Source: Virgibacillus phasianinus
GTDB lineage: Bacteria; Bacillota; Bacilli; Bacillales; Amphibacillaceae
Direction of reading: 5' to 3'
Assembly: GCF_002216775.1 (NCBI RefSeq)
Contig: NZ_CP022315.1
Location: 2,542,001 to 2,606,000 of the forward strand
Length of the DNA: 64,000 nucleotides
Positions 16,946 to 26,289 of this stretch are shown piece after piece. A model generated the notes under the pieces. That model was not told the DNA's origin and did not search any database. It was given only the letters and a program-made list of their open reading frames with translations. Position numbers and translations under genes: made by a program. Positions within the stretch are counted from its first letter, which is position 1; each line of letters opens with the position of its first letter.

Positions 16946-17734
16946 GTGAAGGATTATCAAGGATATTTAATTGATTTAGATGGTACGATGTATCAAGGCA
17001 ATGAACGAATCCATGCTGCCAAGGAATTTGTGGAATTCTTAAAGGATAAGGGTCTTCCACATCTATTTTTAACGAATAATTCGTCCAAGACACAGTTGGA
17101 GATTGCGAATAAGTTAAACGAAATGGATATTCCTGCAACAGAAAATCATATATTTACCTCAAGTATGGCTACTGCTAGTTATATTGCTGCCAAGAATCAG
17201 GATGGCTGTGTTTTTGTAATTGGTGAAGGTGGATTGCATGAAGCACTCCTGAGCAAGGGACTGGTCATTACAGATGAAAATCCGGACTTTGTGGTAATCG
17301 GTATTGATCGGGAAATTACATATGAAAAATTAGCCAAAGCATGTTTGTTTGTACGAAATGGTGCCGAGTTTCTTTCGACAAACAGTGATATTGCGATTCC
17401 AACAGAGCGTGGTTTAGTCCCAGGTAATGGTGCATTGACTTCTGTAATTACTGTTAGTACAGGAGTAGAGCCGGTATTCATAGGGAAACCGGAGCCAATT
17501 ATTATGGAGCAGGCCTTGCAGACACTGGGTTTATCAAAGGACGAAACGCTTATGGTTGGTGATAATTATCATACAGATATTATGGCTGGAATTCAGGCAG
17601 GGGTTGACACGCTAATGGTGTTTACAGGTGTAACTCCATTTGAAGACTTTCCAACCTTACCAACGAAGCCAACGTATCATGTGCGGGATTTAAGTGAGTG
17701 GATTAAAAAGAAGCTGTCTAATCAAACTGATTAG
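16946..17734 (+). CDS. yutF: YutF, HAD-superfamily sugar phosphatase (NagD type)
   Basis: HAD hydrolase of 262 residues. GTG at 16946 is preferred: AAGAGGG lies about ten bases upstream and the N-terminus MKDYQGYLIDLDGTMY fits the family; an ATG at 16925 overlapping yutE is the alternative. Motifs: DLDGTMY (nucleophile D), LTNNSSK (motif II), GKPEP (lysine) and VGDNYHTDIMAG (motif IV). The C2-type cap between motifs II and III marks it as NagD/p-nitrophenyl phosphatase-like. It probably acts on small phosphorylated metabolites. Confidence 0.85.
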   Translation: MKDYQGYLIDLDGTMYQGNERIHAAKEFVEFLKDKGLPHLFLTNNSSKTQLEIANKLNEMDIPATENHIFTSSMATASYIAAKNQDGCVFVIGEGGLHEALLSKGLVITDENPDFVVIGIDREITYEKLAKACLFVRNGAEFLSTNSDIAIPTERGLVPGNGALTSVITVSTGVEPVFIGKPEPIIMEQALQTLGLSKDETLMVGDNYHTDIMAGIQAGVDTLMVFTGVTPFEDFPTLPTKPTYHVRDLSEWIKKKLSNQTD

Positions 17735-17748
17735 GCAGCTTTATTTCA
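17711..17748. terminator. intrinsic terminator between yutF and yutG
   Basis: A 14-bp stem (17711-17724 with 17728-17741) with one G-T pair and loop AAC, followed by TATTTCATT. It overlaps the yutF stop and serves the convergent pair. Confidence 0.75.
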
Positions 17749-18261
17749 TTAATCATCCAATTTCTCAGCATCTCTCACGCCATGAGCAAGTCTGCTTGAT
17801 GCAGCAGCGGCAATTGCGCCTACAATGTCATCAAGAAATGTATGGCATTCTCCTGTTGATTTGTCATTTAAATGCTCAAGAATTCCTGGTTTTTGTTTAT
17901 CGATATAGCCATAGTTTGTAAATCCGATCGATCCATATACGTTGACAATGGAGAGCGCAATAATCTCATCCACACCATACAAGCTTTCATCTGTTTCAAT
18001 TGTTTGCTGAAGCGGGAAATCTAACTGCTTTTGTTCAGCTAATTTATCTAACTGTATACCGGTTAAAATGGCATTTTGAACCTCTCTTTTTGTTAAAACG
18101 CGGTCCACATTGTGGCGGCAGTCTTCCATACTGAGATCATCATGGTATTTTGCCTGCAAATAATAAACTAATTCCGCAATGTCATCTAATGTGACACCAC
18201 GCTCTGTTAACCATTCACGTGCCTTTAATTCTAATTGACTTTGACGTGTATCTTTTTCCAT
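17749..18261 (-). CDS. yutG: YutG, phosphatidylglycerophosphatase A-family protein
   Basis: A 170-residue protein; ATG at 18261 has AGGTGA five bases before it, better than the GTG at 18270. The conserved C-terminal part DEIIALSIVNVYGSIGFTNYG, then KPGILEHLN, HTFLDDIVGAIAAAA and RLAH, is typical of the low-temperature PgpA-like YutG family of Firmicutes. The domain acts on phosphatidylglycerophosphate in the better known members; activity here is by family only. Divergent from yutH. Confidence 0.8.
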   Translation of the reverse strand: MEKDTRQSQLELKAREWLTERGVTLDDIAELVYYLQAKYHDDLSMEDCRHNVDRVLTKREVQNAILTGIQLDKLAEQKQLDFPLQQTIETDESLYGVDEIIALSIVNVYGSIGFTNYGYIDKQKPGILEHLNDKSTGECHTFLDDIVGAIAAAASSRLAHGVRDAEKLDD

Positions 18262-18335
18262 TAAAATCACCTATTCTAACGTATTTTTATTTTTTCGTTC
18301 ATACACTAATTGTAAATGTGTAAGGGGGGAAATAT

Positions 18336-19313
18336 GTGAAAAATTTACTTATTACCTATTATGGGATCCAAACAGAAGGTACTTGTTTCCTTGATGGGGC
18401 GGAAGGTTTTATCGGAAACGAATATATTTATTTTATCATTCCTGCTGGGAACAAGGAAGCTATTCATACAGAACAGCTTGCATTATGCTATTACCTTTTT
18501 GAGAACAATGTAAACAAAATGGCTGTTCCGGTGCAAAATATAAATGGAGAATTTACCACTTTGTTTATGGGTGAAGAATATATTGTTGTTAAAATGCTTC
18601 CTGTAGATCGGGAATCGAACCGTTCGCATGGACAGGAACTTGCCCGTTTTCACCATATTGGGTCAGGTTATCCGTACGAACCACAGGATTTCTCAAGTTA
18701 TGGCCAGTGGAAACAACTTTGGATTAACAAACTGACAGCATTTGAACAAAAGATAGATCAGGATGAGGCGTTATACCAATCACCTTACCATCGAAAACTC
18801 TCGGATTTGTTTCCCTATATTATTGGCATTAGTGAAAATGCCATTCAATATTTGCAGGAAGCTGAATATGATAACCGTTTCCATGAAAGTGACCAAGGGA
18901 CCATTACCTACAAACGATACACCAACCAATGTAATCGTGATGTCATGTGGCACGGGAATTTTATGTTCGATCACCCAGTTCGGGATTTGGCTGAGCATAT
19001 TCGCTATTGTATTTTGTATCAAGGTGAACAGGGAAAGGATAATGTAGTTGAATTCCTGCAGGATTATCAAAAAGAGCGATCATTATCTGTTTTCAGTTGG
19101 CGATTATTATACGCGCGGCTACTTTATCCAGTACATTTTTTCGATTTAATGGAAAAGGGTTTTGCTTCAGCCTCTTATGATTCATTATTATCAAGCCTCG
19201 TTGATCTGCAGCATAAACAACTACGCTATGAAAAGTTTATGGGGGAGTTTTTCGAAAGGTTTGATGTGGATCATAAGGAATGGAAGATCCCAGTGATTGA
19301 TTGGCTGCAATAA
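18336..19313 (+). CDS. yutH: YutH, spore coat-associated kinase-like protein
   Basis: A 325-residue member of the CotS/YutH family, aminoglycoside phosphotransferase-like proteins of the spore coat. GTG start after GGGGGGA. Visible marks: RFHHIGSGYPYE, and the catalytic-loop-like VMWHGNFMFDHPVRDLAEHIRY, where the usual HGDxxxxN is degenerate, suggesting a non-catalytic structural role. Its presence supports a spore former. Expression in the mother cell would be expected; I did not identify a sporulation sigma promoter. Confidence 0.78.
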   Translation: MKNLLITYYGIQTEGTCFLDGAEGFIGNEYIYFIIPAGNKEAIHTEQLALCYYLFENNVNKMAVPVQNINGEFTTLFMGEEYIVVKMLPVDRESNRSHGQELARFHHIGSGYPYEPQDFSSYGQWKQLWINKLTAFEQKIDQDEALYQSPYHRKLSDLFPYIIGISENAIQYLQEAEYDNRFHESDQGTITYKRYTNQCNRDVMWHGNFMFDHPVRDLAEHIRYCILYQGEQGKDNVVEFLQDYQKERSLSVFSWRLLYARLLYPVHFFDLMEKGFASASYDSLLSSLVDLQHKQLRYEKFMGEFFERFDVDHKEWKIPVIDWLQ

Positions 19314-19316
19314 AAA

Positions 19317-19347
19317 AGACAAACAATGCTGATTCGATTGTTTGTCT
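19317..19347. terminator. terminator after yutH
   Basis: Perfect 11-bp stem (19317-19327 with 19337-19347). The A run on the left gives a T tail for the minus-strand yutI; on the plus strand the tail is weak. Confidence 0.6.
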
Positions 19348-19361
19348 CGATCTATGTGGTA

Positions 19362-19586
19362 TTAAAATACTTGTTCGATTTCTGTTATCCCGGGAACTTC
19401 AGCGATTAATGCACGTTCAATTCCAGCTTTTAAAGTGATGGTAGAACTAGGACAGTTCCCGCATGCACCCATGAGACGAAGAAGCACAATGCCATTCTCA
19501 TCAACATCTATTAACTCCACATCTCCACCGTCACGTAGTAAAAATGGGCGTAATTTATTTAAGACTTCTTGCACTTGTTCTTGCAT
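19362..19586 (-). CDS. yutI: YutI, NifU C-terminal-like Fe-S scaffold
   Basis: A 74-residue NifU/Nfu domain protein. ATG at 19586 is preferred to the upstream in-frame GTG-type start at 19613 because it lies behind GGAGAAG and starts MQEQVQEVL as in the family. The motif GACGNCPSS holds the CxxC pair that binds an Fe-S cluster. It likely stores or delivers clusters. It lies near yuzD and the IscA-like gene on the opposite strand, an Fe-S neighbourhood. Confidence 0.87.
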   Translation of the reverse strand: MQEQVQEVLNKLRPFLLRDGGDVELIDVDENGIVLLRLMGACGNCPSSTITLKAGIERALIAEVPGITEIEQVF

Positions 19587-19735
19587 TATCCATCTTCTCC
19601 TTTCTAATACCATTATAAGGTGAATGGCGAAAAAAATCTATCGGTAATTTTCATCTTGTATTATTAGATGATTTTATTTTATCTTTAATCAAAGATTTTG
19701 TAAAATAAAAGTAACTATTATTGTGGAGGTTTACT

Positions 19736-20065
19736 ATGGGGAATAAAAAAGTAGTTATCACTGTCTATGGGGCAGAACAAATATGTGCCAGCTGTGTAGG
19801 TGCGCCTGGATCAAAAGATACGTATGAGTGGCTTCAAGCTGCGATTGGGAGAAAATATGCAGACGGCGATCTTAATTATCATTATATAAATATTGATCAG
19901 CCGCAAACCGAAGAAAAGCATGCGACGATGGTTGAACGAATTTTTGAAGAGGATTTATTTTACCCAATTGTATTTGTGAACGATGAACTGGTCGCAGAGG
20001 GGATTCCGCGCCTAAAAACAATTTATCAGGCACTGGATAATCATAAAGTTCCTTTGTTATCCTAA
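19736..20065 (+). CDS. yuzD: YuzD, DUF1462 thioredoxin-fold protein
   Basis: A 109-residue protein; ATG at 19736 after TGGAGG. The start VVITVYGAEQICASCVGAPGS has a CxxC within a thioredoxin-like fold. It lies divergent from the NifU-like gene, as in B. subtilis, and before the HesB gene, suggesting a link to Fe-S or redox work. Biochemical role not established. Confidence 0.78.
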   Translation: MGNKKVVITVYGAEQICASCVGAPGSKDTYEWLQAAIGRKYADGDLNYHYINIDQPQTEEKHATMVERIFEEDLFYPIVFVNDELVAEGIPRLKTIYQALDNHKVPLLS

Positions 20066-20127
20066 TAGCAATCAGTTGAATAGTGGTTCCACAGTTTGTA
20101 TACTTAATGATAAAAGGAGGGCATGAC

Positions 20128-20484
20128 ATGGTTGTTACATTTACAGATAATGCAGTCGAACAAATCAGAACGATGATGCAGGATGAATCAGAAGATGTCC
20201 GTTTACGCTTTGGAATTAAAGGTGGCGGCTGTAGTGGCTTATCCTACTCATTAGGATTTGAATATGATATTAATGAAGAATTAGATATGGTAGACGAAAT
20301 AAATGGAGTACCTGTTGTCATTTTCAAGCAGGATATTCCGATTATCGAAGGAACACAAATCGATTTTAAACAAAACATGATGGGCGGCGGGTTTTCCATC
20401 GATAATCCGAACGCTATCGTAAGCTGCGGCTGCGGATCATCCTTTAAAGCAAAGGATCGTGAAGGCGCTCCGGAAAAATGTTAA
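20128..20484 (+). CDS. yutM: YutM, IscA/HesB-family Fe-S carrier
   Basis: A-type iron-sulfur carrier of 118 residues; ATG at 20128 preceded by AAAGGAGG. The three conserved cysteines are visible: GGGCSGLSY and, near the C-terminus, SCGCGSSF. It would accept clusters from the SUF scaffold and pass them on. The length and motif are normal for the family. Confidence 0.88.
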   Translation: MVVTFTDNAVEQIRTMMQDESEDVRLRFGIKGGGCSGLSYSLGFEYDINEELDMVDEINGVPVVIFKQDIPIIEGTQIDFKQNMMGGGFSIDNPNAIVSCGCGSSFKAKDREGAPEKC

Positions 20485-20496
20485 TATCTTGTGCAG

Positions 20497-20540
20497 AAAA
20501 AAGCTGGAACGCTGTATATGTGGCGTTCAGGCTTTTTTTG
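20497..20540 (+). terminator. terminator after yutM
   Basis: A hairpin around GGAACGC ... GCGTTC with A-rich left flank and CTTTTTTTG after the right arm. The stem has small mismatches but the T run is clear. Confidence 0.65.
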
Positions 20541-20813
20541 TTATGGTGCAATGTTTGTTTCGTACCCAGTGGTTGTGGAATACAGTCTGATATGAGGTAA
20601 TCCAATCCAGGACTCCCGGAATACGATCCTATGCGGAAATATGATCCACTTTATATTAAATACAATCACTTAATAACCGGATTCCCTGGCGTATCCTGTT
20701 TTAAAAGTTTATTTTTCAATTGTTTTAAACTGCGGGAATCTAAAAAATACAATCCGTCCGATGCTCCACGCAAAGGTCAGGCCAACTAATCAAACGTGGA
20801 AAGCCAAATAAAC
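20541..20813. other. gene-free stretch with a repeated short motif
   Basis: No credible gene on either strand. The stretch repeats variants of AATACRRTCC, near 20579, 20619, 20638, 20659 and 20746. Similar motifs occur at 63197-63250. It may be decayed sequence or a dispersed repeat; I see no promoter or known element. Confidence 0.35.
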
Positions 20814-20841
20814 AGCCCGGGCGACAATTGTCGCTCGGGCT
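20814..20841 (-). terminator. intrinsic terminator of yumC
   Basis: A 12-bp GC-rich stem (20814-20825 with 20830-20841, one G-T pair, loop AATT), followed on the minus strand by GTTTATTT. It lies just after the yumC stop. Confidence 0.75.
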
Positions 20842-20846
20842 GGTCA

Positions 20847-21830
20847 TTAAAACATACTTGTTGAATGTTTTGGCTGCAGACGTGCTTTTGGGTCGATATA
20901 GGATTTGGCATTGTTGATTGCTGTTGGTCCTTCACCGAATCCGGTCGCGATTAAATTAACTTTACCAGGGTATGTACAGATATCTCCTGCAGCATAAATA
21001 CCTGGGATGTTTGTTTCCATTTTCGAATTAACGACAATACTGTTTCGTTCAATTTCCAGTCCCCAGTCTTTTATTGGTCCTAATGAGGAAACAAACCCAT
21101 AGTTACACAATAAAGAATCGACATCCAATACAATTTCTTTATCGCCTTTTACTTCTTGTAGAATAAGTTGTTCAATTCGATCCTTACCTATAATATCTGC
21201 CGGGGCAAATGGTGTAACAACATTGACTGTTGACTCCATTAATTTTTCAACACTGTGTTCATGTGCTCTGAATTTCTCCCGGCGATGTACTAATGTAACG
21301 CTTTTAGCAATTGGCTCAAGCATTAGCGCCCAATCCACCGCGGAATCGCCACCGCCTAAAAGAACAACATTCTGATCCTTATAGTGGTTCATTTCTTTTA
21401 CATGGTAATGAAGATTGATTCCTTCAAACTGGTCGCAGTCGCCAACGTTTAGACGGCGGGGTTGAAAGGCTCCATTTCCCGCTGTAATAATAATTGTTTT
21501 TGAATAATGAACTTCTTTATCAGAAGTTAATTTAAACGTGTTGTCCTTTAACCGCTCCACTTTTTCAATTGCTTGTTCCAATACGATTGTAGGATCAAAC
21601 ATATTTGCCTGTTCCTCCAGGTTATCAACTAGTTCCTGAGCACGAACCTTTGGAAAACCAGCGATATCATATATATCTTTCTCTGGATATAGGGCGGTAA
21701 GTTGCCCTCCAGTATGTGGTAGACTTTCAATAATCTTGACGCTTGCTTGTCTCATCCCGCCGTAAAAAGCGGTAAATAGTCCGACTGGGCCCGCACCAAT
21801 TATTGTTACATCGTAAAGTTTATCTGACAT
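20847..21830 (-). CDS. yumC: YumC, ferredoxin/flavodoxin-NADP+ reductase
   Basis: Thioredoxin reductase-like flavoprotein that moves electrons between NADPH and ferredoxin. I start it at ATG 21830 (GGGGAA upstream, [17 protein letters not shown]); an upstream ATG at 21875 adds 15 residues unlike the family. The FAD site is GAGPVGL, the NADP site [10 protein letters not shown] and the second FAD motif GIYAAGDI. No CxxC redox pair, which separates it from thioredoxin reductase. It is divergent from the NADH dehydrogenase gene. Confidence 0.88.
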   Translation of the reverse strand: MSDKLYDVTIIGAGPVGLFTAFYGGMRQASVKIIESLPHTGGQLTALYPEKDIYDIAGFPKVRAQELVDNLEEQANMFDPTIVLEQAIEKVERLKDNTFKLTSDKEVHYSKTIIITAGNGAFQPRRLNVGDCDQFEGINLHYHVKEMNHYKDQNVVLLGGGDSAVDWALMLEPIAKSVTLVHRREKFRAHEHSVEKLMESTVNVVTPFAPADIIGKDRIEQLILQEVKGDKEIVLDVDSLLCNYGFVSSLGPIKDWGLEIERNSIVVNSKMETNIPGIYAAGDICTYPGKVNLIATGFGEGPTAINNAKSYIDPKARLQPKHSTSMF

Positions 21831-22146
21831 GGTAAATTCCCCATTTTCAACTAATTCATTTTCTCCATCATGCATATAATATCACAAACGGTTATGCTTT
21901 GTGTATTTTGCTACGTAATCAAGCTATCATAACCGATAAAATTACGAAAACATACAATTTTATAACATAAAATTAATGGTTGAAAGTAGGGGGTAAAAGA
22001 GCTAAGATGGTTTTTAGAGTAATATTACGATTGTGTTACAAATTCATAGTGGATTCAGCCCTTTTTTTATGCATTAATACGTGAAAAAGGTCACATACGT
22101 AATCAAATAGAAATAGAAATTATTTAAAATGGAAGTGATGAGAGAG

Positions 22147-23367
22147 ATGAACAAGCCAAGTATTGTTGTATTAGGTGCAGGCTATGGCGGGATGGTCACA
22201 ACTGTAAAATTACAGAAATCCCTGGGGATCAACGAGGCAGATATTACATTGGTGAACAAACATGACTATCATTACCAAACGACATGGCTGCATGAAAATG
22301 CTGCAGGCACATTGCATCATGATCGTACCCGAATTGCAATTAATGATGTTATCAAATTAAATAAAGTTAATTTTGTAAAAGACACTGTTATTTCTATAAA
22401 TCCAAAAGAGAATAAAGTCAGATTAAAAAATGGTGAGCTCAGTTATGACTATTTAGTAATCGGGCTCGGTTTTGAGGCTGCGACATTTGGTATTCCAGGA
22501 CTTGATGAACATGCATTTACAATCGGCAGTATTAACCGTGCACGTTTGATAAGAGAGCATATTGAATACAATTTTGCCATGTATAATAATGAAAATGAAC
22601 CTAATGATGCTCGTCTGACAATCGTCGTTGGAGGCGGTGGATTCACAGGAATCGAGTTTGTTGGAGAATTGGCCAACCGGGTTCCTGAGTTATGCAAAGA
22701 ATACGATATTGACAAACATAAAGTACGTATAATAAATGTGGAGGGTGCTCCAACAGTATTGCCTGGGTTTGATCCGGATCTTGTGGAATACGCGATGAAT
22801 TCTTTAGAAGCACGTGGCGTTGAATTTAAAACGGGCGCACTGTTAAAAGAATGTAAGGCAGATAGAATTATCATTGAAAAAGATGGAAAACCAGAAGAAA
22901 TACCAACAATGACGACTGTCTGGGCCGCCGGAGTTCGTGCTAATTCAATCGTTGAGGCATCTGGATTCGAAACGAACCGTGGAAAAATTCAAGTGCGCGA
23001 AGATATGCGTGCGCCAGATTATGATAATGTTTTTGTAGTTGGTGATTGTGCACTTGTAATGAATGAAGAAAGCGGACGTCCGTTTCCGCCGACTGCCCAA
23101 ATTGCAATCCAAATGGCGGAAACCGTTGCCCATAATGTGAAGTCTTTGGCCGCAGGAAGTGGAGAGGTAGAGCGGTTCGAACCAAAGATACTTGGGACAG
23201 TGGCTTCATTAGGACATGATGATGCCATTGGCGTTGTATTAAATAACCGTAAAGTGTTTGGTTTTATGGCCACTGTAATGAAAAAAGTCATTGATAACCG
23301 TTATTTGCTTAAATTAGGCGGTCCGGGGTTACTGGTTAAAAAGGGTAAGTTTAATATTTTTTACTAA
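22147..23367 (+). CDS. yumB: YumB, type II NADH dehydrogenase-like protein
   Basis: Single-subunit, non-proton-pumping quinone reductase of 406 residues, peripheral at the membrane. I choose ATG 22147 because GGAAGTG lies eight bases before it; ATGs at 22129 and 22138 also exist. Motifs: VLGAGYGGM (FAD), [16 protein letters not shown] (NADH) and VFVVGDCA. The C-terminal region supplies the membrane-binding helix. Its gene order with yumC and yuiB-yuiC matches B. subtilis yumB rather than the main ndh. Confidence 0.87.
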   Translation: MNKPSIVVLGAGYGGMVTTVKLQKSLGINEADITLVNKHDYHYQTTWLHENAAGTLHHDRTRIAINDVIKLNKVNFVKDTVISINPKENKVRLKNGELSYDYLVIGLGFEAATFGIPGLDEHAFTIGSINRARLIREHIEYNFAMYNNENEPNDARLTIVVGGGGFTGIEFVGELANRVPELCKEYDIDKHKVRIINVEGAPTVLPGFDPDLVEYAMNSLEARGVEFKTGALLKECKADRIIIEKDGKPEEIPTMTTVWAAGVRANSIVEASGFETNRGKIQVREDMRAPDYDNVFVVGDCALVMNEESGRPFPPTAQIAIQMAETVAHNVKSLAAGSGEVERFEPKILGTVASLGHDDAIGVVLNNRKVFGFMATVMKKVIDNRYLLKLGGPGLLVKKGKFNIFY

Positions 23368-23380
23368 TATATTAAACTGA

Positions 23381-23411
23381 GCAAAGGCAAAGTTGATGCC
23401 TTTGCTTTTTT
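23381..23411 (+). terminator. terminator after yumB
   Basis: Perfect 9-bp stem GCAAAGGCA (23381-23389) with TGCCTTTGC (23397-23405), then six T. Confidence 0.85.
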
Positions 23412-23467
23412 TACCATTTACTATAAAATATAAGATGAGATTAAGTTTGCACGGGGAGGATACATCA

Positions 23468-23791
23468 GTGATTCCATCAGTTATTCAAATAATTATGTCT
23501 GTCCTGTTATACTTGGTAATATTTTTTGGACTGGCATTTATACTCAATATGCTGCTTAGGAGAACGTGGCTTATGGCATGCATTTACCCATTTATTGTCT
23601 TAGCAATTGTCGATGATATTTCGACAGGATCCTATTTTACTGATTTTATTGGTTCATTTTCAATAGCATTTACCAATCTCATGGAAATTACTCCAATAGA
23701 CATAATCATTTTAAGTTCTGGATTCATTGGTACGATTATTTCAGGAATTGTAATAAAGTTTTTACGGAAAAGCGGATATCAAATGTTTTAA
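23468..23791 (+). CDS. yuiB: YuiB, small membrane protein
   Basis: A 107-residue integral membrane protein of unknown function. GTG at 23468 with GGGGAGGA upstream gives the usual family length; the longer frame from 23393 overlaps the terminator of yumB and is unlikely. Three hydrophobic segments are visible, and phrases FILNMLLRRTWLMA and FLRKSGYQMF at the very end are typical of YuiB. The small CxxC gene yuiA that precedes yuiB in B. subtilis is absent here. Confidence 0.78.
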   Translation: MIPSVIQIIMSVLLYLVIFFGLAFILNMLLRRTWLMACIYPFIVLAIVDDISTGSYFTDFIGSFSIAFTNLMEITPIDIIILSSGFIGTIISGIVIKFLRKSGYQMF

Positions 23792-23800
23792 TTATTGCTG

Positions 23801-23830
23801 GAGGCTGTTAATGAACAGTCTCTTTTTTTT
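23801..23830 (+). terminator. terminator after yuiB
   Basis: A 9-bp stem (23801-23809 with 23814-23822, one G-T pair), then eight T. Confidence 0.85.
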
Positions 23831-23870
23831 GTGTAAATTTTAAAAAGGGTTGTAATAATTTATTAAACAA

Positions 23871-23898
23871 TTTACAAAAGTGTACACAAATGTATAAT
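23871..23898 (+). promoter_or_regulatory. sigma-A-type promoter for yuiC
   Basis: TTTACA (23871-23876), a 16-base spacer, then a perfect TATAAT (23893-23898) preceded by TG. It lies about 175 bases before the yuiC start, implying a long 5' untranslated leader. Confidence 0.6.
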
Positions 23899-24075
23899 AT
23901 TTTCGATATCTGGTAAAGATGAACTGGTAAATAGAAAACCTTTGAATGCAGACAGTTTGTTGATAGTTTTTATCTTTATCGAAAAAGGAAACAATAAAAC
24001 CGCACTAATTATAAAAAGGTTATCATAGAAGACTGTTATTTATTCATGGGTTTCACTACTAAAGAGGTGTTATCA

Positions 24076-24765
24076 ATGAAAACAGGGAAATTTTTACGAA
24101 GAAGTGCAATGGTTCTATTATTTTTCACCGCAATTTATGCAACCTTATCATCTATTTCCAATATGACATTTAAGGACCTTCATGTATGGGCAGAGCAAAA
24201 GTCACAAGAAATTTCTTCTCATGAGTTTCATTCTTTTAAACAAAGAGAGATAGCTTTAAAGGAAAAGACTTTGAATGTTGAAAAGGAACAGAAGAGGTAT
24301 ATTTCCAGTGAGCAAATTGAGGGGCCAAAAACAATAGAAGAGGCATTGAACTTGAAACAATATCCGACTTCAACAGTACTTGCTACCGGCTATACTGCGG
24401 GGATCGAATCGACTGGTAAAACACCTGATCACCCCATGTACGGTGTAACATTTTCTGGTGTACAGGTTACGCGGGATTTATATTCTACTATTGCTGCTGA
24501 TTTAGATGTCTATCCAATAGGAACGATTATGTGGATTGATGGATATGGTTTTGGTGTGGTTGCTGATAAAGGCAGTGCGATTAATGGCCATCAGATCGAT
24601 CTCTATTACCCGACTGTTAAAGATGTATATGATGAGTGGGGTAAAAAAGAAGTTGAGGTCTATATTGTAGAAATGGGTGACGGTTCATTAACCGAGAAAG
24701 AACTAACAGAACTAAATAATAATAAAGCATTGCAGGTATTCAGAGAACAAATTACAAAAAGTTAA
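24076..24765 (+). CDS. yuiC: YuiC, 3D-domain cell-wall protein
   Basis: A 229-residue exported or membrane-anchored protein; ATG at 24076 after AAAGAGGTG. One N-terminal membrane helix (about 8-30), a coiled charged region, and a C-terminal 3D domain (about 105-205) with the aspartates in [17 protein letters not shown] and the phrase [18 protein letters not shown]. subtilis YuiC is a stationary-phase lytic transglycosylase of the Sps/RpfB-like fold, so peptidoglycan cleavage is probable. Confidence 0.85.
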   Translation: MKTGKFLRRSAMVLLFFTAIYATLSSISNMTFKDLHVWAEQKSQEISSHEFHSFKQREIALKEKTLNVEKEQKRYISSEQIEGPKTIEEALNLKQYPTSTVLATGYTAGIESTGKTPDHPMYGVTFSGVQVTRDLYSTIAADLDVYPIGTIMWIDGYGFGVVADKGSAINGHQIDLYYPTVKDVYDEWGKKEVEVYIVEMGDGSLTEKELTELNNNKALQVFREQITKS

Positions 24766-24773
24766 TAATAAAG

Positions 24774-24805
24774 CGGAAGCGCCACTCAGGAGCTTCCGTT
24801 TTTCT
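24774..24805. terminator. terminator after yuiC
   Basis: A 7-bp stem CGGAAGC/GCTTCCG (24774-24780 with 24792-24798), then TTTTTCT. Confidence 0.7.
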
Positions 24806-24841
24806 AGTGTTTTAGCCCAGTGCCAACCCCTAGGACATATA

Positions 24842-25315
24842 TTAATATAAAAGATAAATTAAAAATGCGATACCAATTCCTGATGCGCCGCCGAAAAATA
24901 CTTCAATTGGCTGATGGCCCAGGAGTTCTTTAAGTTCTTTCTGTTTTTCTAGTTCCTCTTTCTGGTTCCAGCCCTTTGCACCTTCGACAAAGTGATTAAA
25001 GTCTTTCGTTAGCTGATTCAAAATGACGGCCTGTTCACCGGCTTGCCTGCGAACCCCTGACGCATCAAACATAATAATGATGCTGAACACGCAAGCAACT
25101 GCAAAGGTTGTTGATGTCACGCCATCGACGATTCCAACACCAGTTGACAGTGCTGCTACTGCTGCGGAGTGACTGCTTGGCATGCCCCCAGTACTAAAAG
25201 CAAGGTTCGGTTTGAATTCTCGTGATACAAAATAATGTATCGGGATTTTAACGACCTGGGCAAAAACAATTGCTGCTAATGCCGCCCATAATGGAAAGTT
25301 TAAAAACAGTTCCAT
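24842..25315 (-). CDS. yuiD: YuiD, divergent PAP2-family membrane protein
   Basis: A 157-residue membrane protein with several hydrophobic helices and the motif FSTGGMPSSHSAAVAAL, characteristic of the DUF212 divergent PAP2 family. A phosphatase-type activity is suggested by the family name only. Position next to yuiC and bioY follows the B. subtilis yui order, although here pepA/yuiF are missing between yuiD and bioY. Confidence 0.82.
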   Translation of the reverse strand: MELFLNFPLWAALAAIVFAQVVKIPIHYFVSREFKPNLAFSTGGMPSSHSAAVAALSTGVGIVDGVTSTTFAVACVFSIIIMFDASGVRRQAGEQAVILNQLTKDFNHFVEGAKGWNQKEELEKQKELKELLGHQPIEVFFGGASGIGIAFLIYLLY

Positions 25316-25534
25316 GAATGGATATCCATCCTTTCTATGCTCTTACATGTTGGAATATTTTTCACTAATACGGATAGTATATGCGCGCTGTTTGATATAT
25401 GGGCAATTTTACCACACGAAATAATAAAATTCATTGGATTTACTGTTTTGTAATGAAAACTGAATTGTATTTCGTCTGCGGGTGTTGCATTCCACGGCTC
25501 GGAGAGTATTTCAACCAAATGGGGACGTATAAAA

Positions 25535-25562
25535 AAGATCATCCTAAGAAATAGAATGATCA
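25535..25562 (-). terminator. terminator of bioY
   Basis: On the minus strand GATCATTCT pairs with GGATGATC and is followed by TTTTTT. It lies just past the bioY stop. Confidence 0.65.
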
Positions 25563-25572
25563 CAAAAAACAG

Positions 25573-26172
25573 CTATACTTTTATTCTTGCTGCCGTCCAT
25601 CTTACTGGCACGCGTTTTGCTAATGCCACCATAAATACCGCGGCTAAACAGGCCATGGCAGTATCCTTGATCACAAACGGTATCATACTGATCCATGCCG
25701 CTGTGTAGGAAACATCAAGAGCTAACCAAGTGTTCATTGCAAGATACATATAGGATACACCAATTGTGTAGTTCAGCACCAATCCAATTAAAGAAGCTAT
25801 CGTATAGATAGGAATGGAAGGTTTCTTACTTATCTCGGCAATCCAGCCAACAAAAAATGCGATAAAGATGAATGAAATAATAAAGCCGCCTGTTGGACTA
25901 ATTATTGCCATCGGTCCTGCGTGTAAATTCGCAAAAACAGGAACACCTGCGATACCGACAAAAATATATGTAATCATGGAAATAGATGCTAGTTTTTTAC
26001 CAAGCATCAGTCCCGCTAGTATTGCAAAAAATGTTTGTAATGATAGTGGAACTGACGCACCGCCAATTGGAACTGCAAGAATGGGAAACCACACTGCTAT
26101 ATTAGCGCCAATGGCCATTAAACATACAAACACTGCACCAAATGTTAAATCTATTGTTCGTAATTTACTCAT
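25573..26172 (-). CDS. bioY: BioY, biotin ECF transporter S component
   Basis: Substrate-binding membrane subunit for biotin uptake, 199 residues, six hydrophobic helices. I use ATG 26172 (MSKLRTIDLT) with AAGGGTGG upstream; an earlier start at 26196 is possible. Motifs of the BioY family: VPLSLQTFFAILAGLMLG and GIAGVPVF, then SPTGGFIISF. The shared energising module (EcfA/EcfT) is encoded elsewhere. No BirA operator was recognised upstream. It is monocistronic. Confidence 0.88.
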   Translation of the reverse strand: MSKLRTIDLTFGAVFVCLMAIGANIAVWFPILAVPIGGASVPLSLQTFFAILAGLMLGKKLASISMITYIFVGIAGVPVFANLHAGPMAIISPTGGFIISFIFIAFFVGWIAEISKKPSIPIYTIASLIGLVLNYTIGVSYMYLAMNTWLALDVSYTAAWISMIPFVIKDTAMACLAAVFMVALAKRVPVRWTAARIKV

Positions 26173-26250
26173 CCACAATTCCACCCTTCCATACAATAAT
26201 AATGGGGTAAAGGCTCAATGTCAACTATATAAAATGTTGGTTAACAATAA

Positions 26251-26280
26251 AAACCAGCAGATAATTAAATCTGCTGGTTT
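26251..26280. terminator. bidirectional terminator of deoD
   Basis: Perfect 12-bp stem (26251-26262 with 26269-26280) around AATTAA, with T-rich and A-rich flanks on both sides. Confidence 0.8.
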
Positions 26281-26289
26281 ACATGAACA

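Noticed and set aside
25300-25563. An 87-codon minus-strand frame between yuiD and bioY
   Set aside because: It overlaps the yuiD start and the bioY terminator and lacks a ribosome site.
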